Counted from the first letter of the stretch, positions 54,329 through 63,496 are shown. The stretch: 64,000 nt of DNA from Ephemeroptericola cinctiostellae (GCF_003339525.1 NZ_CP031124.1:2294001-2358000); one strand, 5' to 3'. The notes: a model not told the origin generated them from the sequence alone. Numbers and translations: made by a program.

Positions 54329-55471
54329 TCACACCACCTTTTTTGTCAACTGTTTGCCATCTGTGCCAGTGGCTTTGCCTTGGCTGTTTCGGCCGCCTTT
54401 TTTGCGTTTGCCCGATTCGTGGCGCTCAATCTCAGGCTCGGGTTCGTAGGCTTCCGCTGGGCGCACGGTCACGGTACGCACGTCACCATCTTGTACGTCG
54501 ACGTTGTAATCAATGCTGGCAATCAACCATTCTTCACCCTCCAAGCCCGCGATGTCATCGTAAATAGGGATGATCTGATTGGCGTCCCATCCTTTGCCCA
54601 ACGTGACCCAGCCCTCGACTTTGTAATTAAGACCATACGCATGGCCACGGCGCACGCGCATTTGATGATCGGTGAGCTTTTGTAAATCCGCAGTTGACAC
54701 TTTGCTATCGGCTTGCACCATCACGGGCAAATAGCGTTTGAGCTCTTTGTCCACCGTCTTGGCTTTTTTTTGCCGTGCACTCTCGAAATCATCCGCCACT
54801 TCGGATTGGCCATATGCGATGTATTCAGAGCCGCGTTCCTCATCCGTACCGATGTCCTCCATTTCGATCACATTTTCCCCGCGAACAATCGCACCGCTGG
54901 CTTTGGTTTTACCTGCTTTGCACAACACCACTTCGCCTTCAGCATTGTCGGTGACCAGTAAGCCGCGTTTTTTGGCGGCACGACTCGCAGCAGCAAGCAC
55001 GGTTTCACCTTGCTCAAGTTTGAACTCTTTCAATGGCTCACCCACGTCATCAAGCACACGCAGGGCAAGTTTAAATGGTTTGATTAAATCGCCGATGATG
55101 GTGTCAACTTTGGCATTGCGCCACTGCCCGCCTTTGTGCATGGCAGCAGCAAGGCACAAATCACCCGTAAGCGAGCGAATGGTCACCTTGTAGCCCGCAT
55201 CATCTTTACGGTAAAACGGCGCAGCCGCCAACACAATGCCCCGCATCAATTGTGTATTGCCCACTTTTACGGTAACAATATCTTGCCTAAATATTTCGGG
55301 TGGATGACCAGGAATCAGTGCCACAGGAATCGTTGCCACACGGCCGAGTTTTTCAATATTGATAGAGATTGATGCGGACAGCCAGTGACTGTATTCTTTG
55401 CCATCTTCTGTGGTGATGGTGATGATCGCTTTTTCTTTTGGCAGGCGCTCGGTGTAATGTTGCTCAACCAT
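54329..55471 (-). CDS. Mu gp44-like baseplate hub protein
   Basis: A 380-aa baseplate hub protein of the Mu P/gp44 (T4 gp27-like) family. It starts MVEQHYTERLPKEKAIITITT and has GHPPEIFRQDIVTVKVGNTQL, ITIRSLTGDL-like VTIRSLTGDLCLAA and the C-terminal IDYNVDVQDGDVRTVTVRPAEAYEPEPE, then a Lys/Gly-rich tail. The ATG at 55471 lies inside the end of gp43 (8-bp overlap); the TTG at 55477 is less likely. It forms the hub that holds the spike gp45. Confidence 0.9.
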   Translation of the reverse strand: MVEQHYTERLPKEKAIITITTEDGKEYSHWLSASISINIEKLGRVATIPVALIPGHPPEIFRQDIVTVKVGNTQLMRGIVLAAAPFYRKDDAGYKVTIRSLTGDLCLAAAMHKGGQWRNAKVDTIIGDLIKPFKLALRVLDDVGEPLKEFKLEQGETVLAAASRAAKKRGLLVTDNAEGEVVLCKAGKTKASGAIVRGENVIEMEDIGTDEERGSEYIAYGQSEVADDFESARQKKAKTVDKELKRYLPVMVQADSKVSTADLQKLTDHQMRVRRGHAYGLNYKVEGWVTLGKGWDANQIIPIYDDIAGLEGEEWLIASIDYNVDVQDGDVRTVTVRPAEAYEPEPEIERHESGKRKKGGRNSQGKATGTDGKQLTKKVV

Positions 55472-56819
55472 GATCAACCAATCTCAATGCAACGCCCGCT
55501 GGTACGAGTAACGGGTTGGTGATGTGTGGGTTCATTGCCCAAATCTCATCCGCATAGCGCGTTGAGCCGTACATTTGATAACTCAGCGCATAGATTGAAT
55601 CGTCTGCTTGCGGGGTGTATTGAATCATGCGCGATAAAGCGACTGATGAGACGTGTAGATGTGTGAGTGCAGCCGCATGGGCGGCACTGAGCGCATCGTA
55701 AATACCCACATGAGAAGCATTCACTACGCCCACGACCACAACGGGCGCAGTCGACGTAGAATTAACAGGATCAGCGAAATGACTTGACGTGCTCAAGTCA
55801 CGCACATGCTGCTCGTAACGCGAGTGAATGACCTGTCGAATGGCCAATGCCACATCGTAATTAGACACCTCCATCAATGCGGATGCTTGCACCAATGTTG
55901 CCCAACTCAATTGCTGGCACAGCGACTGCAACGCGGCACAGGCATATGCCTCGACTTGGCGTGATGGGGTGAGGTAAGGTGAATAAACAGGGGCAACGGC
56001 CACATCAAGCAGGTTGGTTAAACTTGGATTGCGCACGGGTAGCAGCGTGGGCAATAGCACCTCATTGGTCACCGTGTCTGTGGGTAACAGTTGCGCCACA
56101 ACATACGCGGCCTGTTCTGCACTGATATTCTTGGGCAAGTCAAACAATTGGGTGAATCGCGCGCCCAAGTCTTGCGGCATTAACAGCATGTCTTTGAGCA
56201 AAGACTCTGCGCCAATGCCCATGTTGGCAATATCCGCAAAGCCATCTGTACCTTGCTTGATCGCGTACAGCACGTCAAACACGGCACCGTGCAACACCAA
56301 TAAATGATTAAAGATATTTTCGCGCACCCAACCAGCAGCACCCTCGAGGCTGTAGCGCGCCATGAAGTCTTGCACAATGGCGACCTTGGCCGCCACGGCA
56401 GCTGCGAATGCGGATAGCCCCGTGTTTTCAGCCTGCATTGGATAACGCCGCGCTTCGGCACGCACAAACGACAGGTCAAACTTGGCCATGCCACCTTCGG
56501 ATGCATAGGCTTCAGCAATGCTGAACTTGCCATGGTGCCACACGCGCACAGAGCCAATGGTTGGATGTATCAGCACCCCCGATTCCTGCACCAACAATGC
56601 CTGCTCGAGCGCGTTGGCTTTGTCCATGTAATCGCCGCCGATGACATAGGCCGAGAACTTGATTTCGCCCGCAGCTTGCCCCATGCTAAATAAGGTTGGC
56701 AAGTCCTGAAACGGATATTCACGCAGCACTGTGTTGTTGCCCTCACTGCGCGTGCTCGTATCGACCTCGAAAGCCACACCTCTAAACGATGCGGGCTGTA
56801 ATTGATTCAGCCAGCTCAT
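55464..56819 (-). CDS. Mu gp43-like DNA circularization protein (N)
   Basis: A 451-aa protein whose first about 90 residues match the DNA circularization N-terminal domain (PF07157): MSWLNQLQPASFRGVAFEVDT, REYPFQDLPTLFSMG and FSAYVIGGDYMDKANALEQAL. Mu N is also a baseplate/tail protein that enters the cell with DNA. The C-terminal part carries a LysM-like end (IYALSYQMYGSTRYADEIWAMNPHITNPLLVPAG). It overlaps the tape measure gene by 4 bp. Confidence 0.9.
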   Translation of the reverse strand: MSWLNQLQPASFRGVAFEVDTSTRSEGNNTVLREYPFQDLPTLFSMGQAAGEIKFSAYVIGGDYMDKANALEQALLVQESGVLIHPTIGSVRVWHHGKFSIAEAYASEGGMAKFDLSFVRAEARRYPMQAENTGLSAFAAAVAAKVAIVQDFMARYSLEGAAGWVRENIFNHLLVLHGAVFDVLYAIKQGTDGFADIANMGIGAESLLKDMLLMPQDLGARFTQLFDLPKNISAEQAAYVVAQLLPTDTVTNEVLLPTLLPVRNPSLTNLLDVAVAPVYSPYLTPSRQVEAYACAALQSLCQQLSWATLVQASALMEVSNYDVALAIRQVIHSRYEQHVRDLSTSSHFADPVNSTSTAPVVVVGVVNASHVGIYDALSAAHAAALTHLHVSSVALSRMIQYTPQADDSIYALSYQMYGSTRYADEIWAMNPHITNPLLVPAGVALRLVDHG

Positions 56820-59413
56820 CGAACACCTCGATAACCACCAGGGTTGGTCGAGCCGCCATCCGCGAGCTTCAATGGAATGGTTTGTGGCACTTGTGCCGTG
56901 GCACTGATGAGCTCTGACGTCGGCGACACTTGCACTTGGATTTTGAGCGAGCCGTCTTGCACGTTTAGGTTGACGTCTTGTTTTTGAGGGGGCGCTTGGG
57001 TTGTAGGCGGTGCATTGAACCGCTCCGCCGCGCTCATCAATGGAGCAGTAATCGCAGTCAACGGGTTCAGCATTCCCGTCAATTGGGCAAGTATTTGAGT
57101 TGCGGTCACAGGGCTGCCGTTATTACCCGCATCATTACCGTACAATCTTTGGCTATTGGACTTGTTGACATTGAGTTGACGCTGATACTCATTCACATCG
57201 GTCTCGCCTCGAAATGGGATAGCAACTGAAGCGAGCGGGTTCAGCATCCCCGTCAATTGGGCAAGCATTTGAGTTGCGGTCACAGGGCTGCCGTTATTAC
57301 CCGCATCATTACCGTACAATCTTTGGCTATTGGACTTGTTGACATTGAGTTGACGCTGATACTCATTCACATCGGTCTCGCCTCGAAATGGGATAGCAAC
57401 TGAAGCGAGCGGGTTCAGCATCCCCGTCAATTGGGCAAGCATTTGAGTTGCGGTCACAGGGCTGCCGTTATTACCCGCATCATTACCGTACAATCTTTGG
57501 CTGTTGGACTTGTTGACATTGAGTTGACGCTGATACTCGCCCGCATCGATTTCGCCTCGATCAAAGCGCGAACGGCTGGCAGCATCTTGCGGTGACAATC
57601 GTTCTTGCCCGATCAACTTGCCAAGCATGTCGCTGATGCCCGTTGTCCAACTGATTTCTGTACTGTGATCTTCCTTGCCAGCCCATTGCGTTGCACCAAA
57701 CATCGCAGCCAATGGTGCCAACGCCATCGATAAAGGTGCCAATGCAGCCATCATTGACGTGCCGACACCCGAGCCAGCCGCTGCGCTTGCACCCGCTGCT
57801 GCCGTTTCTGCCCCCGCACCTGCAACAGCCGTTTCGGCAGCGACAGTGGTGGCGACTTCGGTGGCCGCTGAGGTTGCACCATTGCCCAAAAGCTTTTTTA
57901 GTGCATATAAAATTCCACCGCCACCCAAACCAACACCGGTAGCCAATGTTGCACCACCCGCAGCAGTCGGGTGTTCTGCCATCTTATCCGTCACGGTATC
58001 GGCGGTAGGCGCGATGTAGCTTAATATATTACTTAAGCCTTGCTCGACAGCATTACCCACCTTTTCATACGATGTTTTTGCATCCCCAGTCACCCGCTGA
58101 TCGTACGACAGACCAACCGTTGAGCCGTCTTCAGCTTTGATTGCTTCTGAACGTTTTTTCAACTCCGTCGTATCCATATCGTACATTTCGGCAATCAATG
58201 CTTTTCTTGCCTGTAAGTCTGAGACAACATTGCCGACCACGCCTTGCTCGGTGTAACCAGCAAGCTCCTCCATTTTTTGTTTGCGCTCGTCGTCGCCCTT
58301 CGTGGCACGAATATCTGCCATTTTCTTGACGAACTCAGGGTCTCTTTTGGCCGCATCTTGAACAGTGCGGGCATATGCCGTTAAAAAATCATCGCCTTGG
58401 TTCATGTATTTGTCGACCGATTTTTTACGATTGATGCCGTAGCCTGCTAAATCTTTATCACCTTTATTTGATGTGGCAAAGCCTATTAAATTTTCAAGAT
58501 TTGTCCCAGCCTCATCATCCGTACCTGCGGTTTTTCGCGCCGTTTGGGCATGTGTGAACAGTGCGTCTGCTGAATGCTCTCCTTGTAATGCTTTGCCTGC
58601 GCCTGCCAACCATTTAGGCAACCACTTCGCCATTGTTGCCGCGCTGAAACTACCCGCATTGTCCGAGACAATCGACTTACCCATTGCCGCATTGACTTGT
58701 TGGTCATTCAATCCCTTATTTACAAAGGCCACTGCCATTTGCGCCGCTGATGCCGCATCCATACCCGTTACAGAGACTGTCTTCATGATTTGCGGCAGCA
58801 TCGCATCAATCCGTTTTAAACCATCCTCGCCATTGAATTTGCCACTGGCCAATAATTCTTTTTGCGCATTGAGGGCTTCGTCACGCGAGGCAACCCCGCC
58901 CACTACCGATTGGTCAATTTGACTGCCCAGCCGTACCTTCTGGGCGAGGGCTTGCTCTCGGGTATACACATTGCCCTGGTCATCTTTGTTACCGAACATA
59001 ATTTGTGCATTACGTGACAACTCACGGTCAAATTCAGCCTGTGGGCGAAGCACGGCAGCACCTGCAACGGCAGCACCCGTGATGGCAAATCCACCTTTCA
59101 CAGCGCCCGCCCCCAAGGTCATTGCTTTTTTGAACAATTCAGCTTCACTGCGTATTTTTTTCATTTTCGCCAATGAATCTGAAAAAAACCGAGCAAAGCG
59201 CGCACCGCCACCTGCATTGAGTGCTTCAATTGGATTTTCTTTGGCCAGTGTTTTTGCCAAGCGTTTACCCACTTGTTGAGTCTCATAGGCTTGTTTGAGT
59301 AAGTCTTGCGACAATCGCTTGTTTGTGTCCTTGACCCGTTCGGCTTCCTCGGCGAACTTCTTGGCCATGTCCGAAATCATGTGCAGACGGATTTGTACAT
59401 CTCTATTGCTCAT
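56816..59413 (-). CDS. Tape measure protein (Mu gp42-like) with three internal repeats
   Basis: An 865-aa tail length-measuring protein. The first part is helical (KFAEEAERVKDTNKRLSQDL), the middle has Ala/Gly-rich hydrophobic stretches (about 95-125 and 505-585), and residues about 620-790 carry three copies of a 58-aa unit (EYQRQLNVNKSNSQRLYGND, then TGMLNPLASVAIPFRGETDV). The ATG at 59413 is preferred over the GTG at 59416: it overlaps the stop of the small upstream frame (TGATG) and has GAGG about seven bases before it. The length sets tail length. Confidence 0.9.
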   Translation of the reverse strand: MSNRDVQIRLHMISDMAKKFAEEAERVKDTNKRLSQDLLKQAYETQQVGKRLAKTLAKENPIEALNAGGGARFARFFSDSLAKMKKIRSEAELFKKAMTLGAGAVKGGFAITGAAVAGAAVLRPQAEFDRELSRNAQIMFGNKDDQGNVYTREQALAQKVRLGSQIDQSVVGGVASRDEALNAQKELLASGKFNGEDGLKRIDAMLPQIMKTVSVTGMDAASAAQMAVAFVNKGLNDQQVNAAMGKSIVSDNAGSFSAATMAKWLPKWLAGAGKALQGEHSADALFTHAQTARKTAGTDDEAGTNLENLIGFATSNKGDKDLAGYGINRKKSVDKYMNQGDDFLTAYARTVQDAAKRDPEFVKKMADIRATKGDDERKQKMEELAGYTEQGVVGNVVSDLQARKALIAEMYDMDTTELKKRSEAIKAEDGSTVGLSYDQRVTGDAKTSYEKVGNAVEQGLSNILSYIAPTADTVTDKMAEHPTAAGGATLATGVGLGGGGILYALKKLLGNGATSAATEVATTVAAETAVAGAGAETAAAGASAAAGSGVGTSMMAALAPLSMALAPLAAMFGATQWAGKEDHSTEISWTTGISDMLGKLIGQERLSPQDAASRSRFDRGEIDAGEYQRQLNVNKSNSQRLYGNDAGNNGSPVTATQMLAQLTGMLNPLASVAIPFRGETDVNEYQRQLNVNKSNSQRLYGNDAGNNGSPVTATQMLAQLTGMLNPLASVAIPFRGETDVNEYQRQLNVNKSNSQRLYGNDAGNNGSPVTATQILAQLTGMLNPLTAITAPLMSAAERFNAPPTTQAPPQKQDVNLNVQDGSLKIQVQVSPTSELISATAQVPQTIPLKLADGGSTNPGGYRGVR
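57063..57562 (-). repeat. Tandem 174-bp repeats in the tape measure gene (2.9 copies)
   Basis: Near-identical units start at 57063, 57237 and 57411, each 174 bp (58 codons); the third is complete to about 57538 and then drifts. Differences are only a few bases, so the duplication is recent. The reading frame is kept. Confidence 0.92.
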
Positions 59414-59544
59414 CACTGTCCTCGCGGTTGCTCAATGGATTTATTGATATGGCGGATGTGCATGCGCACTTGCGCTTTTGGTGTGGCGAGCCACTCAGGC
59501 ATCGAGCCGCCCAGCAAACGGGCGAGGCTGGTCAGATGGCTCAT
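59413..59544 (-). CDS. Second tail-assembly reading frame overlapping gp41
   Basis: A 43-aa frame (MSHLTSLARLLGGSMPEWLA and on) that overlaps the end of gp41 in the +1/-2 frame. GGAG at 59554-59551 lies six bases before the ATG at 59544. Its TGA overlaps the tape measure ATG (TGATG), so it is set in the translation chain. The frame is open back to 59682, and tailed phages often make a frameshifted fusion of two tail-assembly chaperone frames just before the tape measure gene. It could be made by frameshift from gp41, by its own start, or both. Confidence 0.6.
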   Translation of the reverse strand: MSHLTSLARLLGGSMPEWLATPKAQVRMHIRHINKSIEQPRGQ

Positions 59545-60028
59545 CCATCGCTCCAGTCTCGCCCGTTGGCTGTGGGGTTGTTTGCTTGGCAGCGTCTGCG
59601 GTTGATGGGTTAAAAATCGCATCAAAATCCGCTTGCGATATGTTGCCGTAACGCACTTGTTCGGCAAGGTCGTAAAGGGCAATGCGCTCTTCGACGATAT
59701 TCAAGTCATGTGGGGTCAATCGCGCCATCATATCCATGTCCATCAAACTGTGACCAATCGCTTTCACATTACTGTCGGTACATTCGAGACGGTCAATGCG
59801 CAGCATCGTGATGGCAATGCGATACACGGCATCCGACAGCATCAGCGCAGGCTTGCCGTTGATATAGACCACCCGTTCTGCCAAACGAATCGCATCCAAA
59901 TCCATGCCAACCGTGGCAGGGCGAAGTTTTACGATGGTATAAGGCACTTGTTTACCGTCAATGTCCGTTTTATAACCATCCGCTAGAATGGCTGTACCAA
60001 TATCACTGGGCTGGGTCGTCGGAGTCAT
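59495..60028 (-). CDS. Mu gp41-like tail assembly chaperone
   Basis: A 177-aa protein matching the phage tail assembly chaperone family of Mu gp41 / P2 E. It has VPYTIVKLRPATVGMDLDAIRL and MLRIDRLECTDSNVKAIGHSLMDMDMMARLTPHDLNIVEE in part. It lies between the tail tube and the tape measure, as in Mu. The end overlaps a second frame at 59413-59544, described separately. A terminator-like hairpin lies just upstream (60091-60119). Confidence 0.88.
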   Translation of the reverse strand: MTPTTQPSDIGTAILADGYKTDIDGKQVPYTIVKLRPATVGMDLDAIRLAERVVYINGKPALMLSDAVYRIAITMLRIDRLECTDSNVKAIGHSLMDMDMMARLTPHDLNIVEERIALYDLAEQVRYGNISQADFDAIFNPSTADAAKQTTPQPTGETGAMDEPSDQPRPFAGRLDA

Positions 60029-60090
60029 TTAAAGCCTCTTTAAAATTATTTTAAATGTGTATTTAGAGGCTTCATGGTACTGCGAGGTAG

Positions 60091-60119
60091 GCAAAAAAAA
60101 GACCTGCAATATTGCAGGT
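60091..60119 (-). terminator. Terminator-like hairpin inside the late operon, copy 2
   Basis: ACCTGCAA (60102-60109) pairs with TTGCAGGT (60112-60119); on the minus strand eight T follow. It lies between the tail tube gene and gp41. A 26-bp match with one mismatch links it to 53754-53779. Confidence 0.7.
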
Positions 60120-60161
60120 GCAATGTCATGCGCTCAGGCACGACTGGAGACACTTCTTGGC

Positions 60162-60533
60162 TTAAAGCCATTGAATCTTTGACAACAATAACCATGTCTC
60201 TTCAGCTGAGTCACCGTTACCGATGGTGCCGCCTGTGCCCACCACTGCACGGGTCACACGTCCACGGCGACCCGTATCACTGTCTCGAAATGATATTTCG
60301 TGGTTTTCATTATCGGTGTTTTGTGATGGGTCATACACACCACTGGTTTGGCGTTTGAATTTCAATTTTGGCGTGACGCGTTTGGATTTAAACGAGTGGT
60401 CGCCTGACGCTGAAGGGACGGCTTCATTTTCGCGACCTTGGTAATCTTCAATGGTCGCAGAGCCGTCATCGATGGCGATCATGACACCATCGATTTTGAT
60501 GTCGTTGATGTTGAGTTGTTTACACTGGTTCAT
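60162..60533 (-). CDS. Mu gpM-like tail tube protein
   Basis: A 123-aa tail tube protein (PF10618 type, Mu gp40). It has the sequence NINDIKIDGVMIAIDDGSATIEDYQGREN, in part, and the repeated beta pattern KRVTPKLKFKRQTS. It is directly downstream of the sheath gene, which is the usual pair; the terminator-like hairpin behind it would raise tube over chaperone, fitting the high demand for tube subunits. Length is normal. Confidence 0.88.
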   Translation of the reverse strand: MNQCKQLNINDIKIDGVMIAIDDGSATIEDYQGRENEAVPSASGDHSFKSKRVTPKLKFKRQTSGVYDPSQNTDNENHEISFRDSDTGRRGRVTRAVVGTGGTIGNGDSAEETWLLLSKIQWL

Positions 60534-60575
60534 TGCTTACTCCTGTTGTTTTTTGGTGTTTATTGCTTAGCCTGT

Positions 60576-62066
60576 TTAAACGTGCCCAGCGACCCACTGT
60601 GATGTAATGGCCGTTTGATAGAGTTGGTTCATGATCACGGGCTCGTCCCGGATTTTCAAACGACCTTGCGGTCCATCGATTTGGATCAGCAAAGTGTCCT
60701 TGTAATACTCTGGGTTTTGCATGCGACCGATGCCGATCGCATTGTCATAAATACCGAGCAGCATGTCCTGCGCGACATCGTAGGTCATGATTTTTTGCCC
60801 TGGTATTGCCTCGGCATACTCACCCATTTTGAAGCCTTGGGTTTTAATCGAGAACTCGGCGTTGCGATACCAACGAAACCATGACAATGTTTTAATCCAG
60901 TTCAGTTCTCGCATTGAGGTGTCATACGCACCCGTGTTATGCGTTGTGTAATTGGTCACCATGCGCATGAGGGTGGCTGTATTGTCCGCATGGACACTGA
61001 CTGACGAGCCACCTTCGAGCATAATATTGTTGATTTGATCTTCGTTGAGAGATTCGCCTGTCGCAGCAGGTTTGTAGCCGACCAAAGCCGCACCTGTATG
61101 CGGTGTTGCTGGGTCAAGCATCGCCATTGATTCAATCGTTGCGCCCGCCATCGATGCCAACTCCCAAGGACTCGACATGTCTTTATTGGTGTGGATACTG
61201 TGCACCAGTGGGCAGTTGCGCGACTTGAGCCAAGTCGTATGTGCACCTTCGGTGCCGCGCATGGCCACGATGGCCTGCACGTCGGACTGTACTTCCTGAC
61301 CCCAACGGCGCATCAATTCTGCCTCGAGGATGCCCATGTTTGCCCCATCGGTGTAGGGGATGACCCACTCGGTGTCGCGGGTCTTGGCTAAATTGGCAAT
61401 GGCTGCACTGATGCTCGGGTTGACCGCGCCATTGACTGTGGTTTTCATCGAGACGGTCACACCGCTGACCAGCTCGTCAGTGCGATAGTAACGCGTGCGA
61501 AAATCAATCAAATTGGCCAGTTGACCTTTGGTTTTGGCCTTCAACGTCATGACATTGCCCACGAGCAGGACGCTGAATAAGTTGTTGGCCGTATTGAGTT
61601 TTGCGGCGAATTTTTCAGCAATTGCAGCGGCACTATCGGTTGACAAGATACCCACGCTGTAACGTTCGCCGCCGATGTAAATCGCTTGCTCACCATTTTG
61701 ACGGCTCGCTGGTGCGCCAACAGAGATGGTGATGGTCACGACTCGCGCCACGGCCGTTGCATCGTCGCGCTGCGCGACGAATCGGATGGGCAGCCCTTTA
61801 ATGGCATTGGCCTTCGCCGCTTTCCACATCTGATAGCCAATCGATGCTGCACCGAGCATGCCGCGTGCTGCTGCATCAGTGGTGAGGGTGATGGCGTGGT
61901 CAAAGTTGGCGGGGTTAAACAGGGGATTATTAATCGGACCAAACAGCGCAATTGAACGTGGCATCTCACGTGGACCGCGCATCGCACTTGATGGGTCAAA
62001 TTTATTAAAAACACCTGGTATCAGGTATTGAGTGCTGATGATTTCAGCAATGGCAGTTTTGTTCAT
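60576..62066 (-). CDS. Mu gpL-like tail sheath protein
   Basis: A 496-aa contractile tail sheath protein. It starts MNKTAIAEIISTQYLIPGVF and shows RSIALFGPINNPLFNPANFD, VIPYTDGANMGILEAELMRRW, GTEGAHTTWLKSRNCPLVHSI and the C-terminal GPQGRLKIRDEPVIMNQLYQTAI, all typical of Mu gp39. It is the largest structural gene of the tail and confirms a contractile tail. It is followed by the tube gene. Confidence 0.92.
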   Translation of the reverse strand: MNKTAIAEIISTQYLIPGVFNKFDPSSAMRGPREMPRSIALFGPINNPLFNPANFDHAITLTTDAAARGMLGAASIGYQMWKAAKANAIKGLPIRFVAQRDDATAVARVVTITISVGAPASRQNGEQAIYIGGERYSVGILSTDSAAAIAEKFAAKLNTANNLFSVLLVGNVMTLKAKTKGQLANLIDFRTRYYRTDELVSGVTVSMKTTVNGAVNPSISAAIANLAKTRDTEWVIPYTDGANMGILEAELMRRWGQEVQSDVQAIVAMRGTEGAHTTWLKSRNCPLVHSIHTNKDMSSPWELASMAGATIESMAMLDPATPHTGAALVGYKPAATGESLNEDQINNIMLEGGSSVSVHADNTATLMRMVTNYTTHNTGAYDTSMRELNWIKTLSWFRWYRNAEFSIKTQGFKMGEYAEAIPGQKIMTYDVAQDMLLGIYDNAIGIGRMQNPEYYKDTLLIQIDGPQGRLKIRDEPVIMNQLYQTAITSQWVAGHV

Positions 62067-62113
62067 GTCAACCTCTTATTAAGATGAGTGTATTCGTTGC
62101 TTGATGACTGGAT

Positions 62114-62365
62114 TTATTGTTGAATCAAAATCAAATCACCGTCCACCAACAGTTGATAAATGTGCGGGGTCACTGTGACTTCGGTTGGCTCTGTTTCACT
62201 GTAGTACCCACCACCCGTCTTGCGCAGGCTCAGTCCACCCGCAGCGACCACGCGAGCAACCGTATTAAGCTGTGGAATCACTGAGTCACCAATCGTGGCG
62301 TACTGAGGGTTTGCGTTCGGTGCAATGGCTTCATCGCCAAGCGTTTGAGTTGTATCAGTCATCAT
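62114..62365 (-). CDS. Small gp38-like phage protein (DUF2635-like)
   Basis: An 83-aa protein with an acidic N-terminus (MMTDTTQTLGDEAIAPNANP) and a C-terminal segment RVVAAGGLSLRKTGGGYYSETEPTE, TVTPHIYQLLVDGDLILIQQ. The end with a LxxGDL pattern resembles DUF2635 (Mu gp38), which sits between gp37 and the sheath, as here. It is longer than the usual 50-60 aa. The role is unknown. It overlaps the gp37-like gene by 11 bp. Confidence 0.65.
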   Translation of the reverse strand: MMTDTTQTLGDEAIAPNANPQYATIGDSVIPQLNTVARVVAAGGLSLRKTGGGYYSETEPTEVTVTPHIYQLLVDGDLILIQQ

Positions 62366-63008
62366 CTACTCCTATGTCGTTGTGATTTAAGTTCACGTTT
62401 TGCGTCAGTTCTGCTGACGCTTCAGTTGGATTCGTTTGCACATCGGTTCGACTGAGTCCATCGGTTAAAATCTCTACCCTTGGCGCAACAAGTGTCTGCA
62501 TATACGCTTCAATGCTGCCGCCGTGACTCACGGCAGGCTCACGCAAGCCGCAGTAGCTCACATTGATGGATGCACGCACAAGCCACAATCCCAAACCCGC
62601 TGCATCGGTCGATCGCCCATATAGGTTCTCGGCATGTATGTCCGTAAATTTGCCCACACAGCCATTCGCGACAGGATGGGCGAGCTTCCAGTCTTGCAAA
62701 AACCCACACAATCGTTCAGCAATGCCAATCGCCTGCATCATGCGCCCAGCGCGGTCACTTGATCGAGTAAGGATAAAAAAAGCGAATTGGATTTTTCTCG
62801 CGTTACTGATTCGCGCACCCTCGCCAGACGGAGACCAACCCAGACAAGTCAACACACAGGCGGGCGATGCGGTACTGTGCTTGCCAAGTTCTGTTGAGTT
62901 GAGTTCGCCACCATAGATGCTGACAACGTTTAAAATCCGCTCGCCTGTCCCTTTGCGGCCGAATTTCGCCTCGATGTCATCGCGCAGCGTTTCGATTAAA
63001 CTTTTCAT
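62355..63008 (-). CDS. Mu gp37-like protein (DUF1834)
   Basis: A 217-aa protein of the DUF1834/Mu gp37 family. It begins MKSLIETLRDDIEAKFG and includes SPACVLTCLGWSPSGEGARI, FAFFILTRSSDRAGRMMQAIGIAERL and GLWLVRASINVSYCGL. In Mu this gene (K) is a head-tail connector or tail component. The C-terminal about 40 residues are Asn/Thr/Asp-rich and seem added. It overlaps the morphogenesis gene by 4 bp. Confidence 0.85.
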   Translation of the reverse strand: MKSLIETLRDDIEAKFGRKGTGERILNVVSIYGGELNSTELGKHSTASPACVLTCLGWSPSGEGARISNARKIQFAFFILTRSSDRAGRMMQAIGIAERLCGFLQDWKLAHPVANGCVGKFTDIHAENLYGRSTDAAGLGLWLVRASINVSYCGLREPAVSHGGSIEAYMQTLVAPRVEILTDGLSRTDVQTNPTEASAELTQNVNLNHNDIGVDDD

Positions 63009-63496
63009 GAGGCAAATCCTTGCGCTAAAACAGCCGCGACTTCATCACACATATCACGAATGTTGCGTGGATTGATGCCCAGCACAGGACGAGCTTCAAT
63101 ATACTTTGTCCCTTGATCATGAAAAATCGCATGATCTGCATCAGAGCCCATCACCACACTTGCCACGCCGTCATACTCGGCTCGGTAGGAGTCCATGAGC
63201 ACGCCCGTGTCAATCAACGTGGCGCGACCTGCGCGACGTTTCTTGATGGACTTATGCACACGCCCCGTGCGTGATGTGCGATAAGTGGTTTGTTGTTTAT
63301 TACCTTGCGCGGCTTTTGATGGTGGCATTGCCGAGTCATCCCACAGTGTCTGACTGGTGAAATGTCTCGTCAACTCGCCCCCCATGTACACAGCAATCGC
63401 GCGGCCTGCACGGTCAAGCAATAATGGTTCTTTCGCCATCAAATCACCAATGACCTTGGTCAACGCGCTGATGTCAAAGTTCATGCTGACGCTCAT
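63005..63496 (-). CDS. Phage virion morphogenesis protein (Mu gpG family)
   Basis: A 163-aa protein of the virion morphogenesis family (PF05069; Mu G). Visible stretches: RHFTSQTLWDDSAMPPSKAA, LIDTGVLMDSYRAEYDG and DADHAIFHDQGTKYIEARPVLGI. The ATG at 63496 overlaps the stop of the gp36-like gene (ATGA), with GGCGAGG six bases upstream; the frame start at 63511 is dropped. In Mu, gpG lies upstream of the head genes; here it lies between gp36 and gp37, a known variant in Mu-like prophages. Confidence 0.87.
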   Translation of the reverse strand: MSVSMNFDISALTKVIGDLMAKEPLLLDRAGRAIAVYMGGELTRHFTSQTLWDDSAMPPSKAAQGNKQQTTYRTSRTGRVHKSIKKRRAGRATLIDTGVLMDSYRAEYDGVASVVMGSDADHAIFHDQGTKYIEARPVLGINPRNIRDMCDEVAAVLAQGFAS

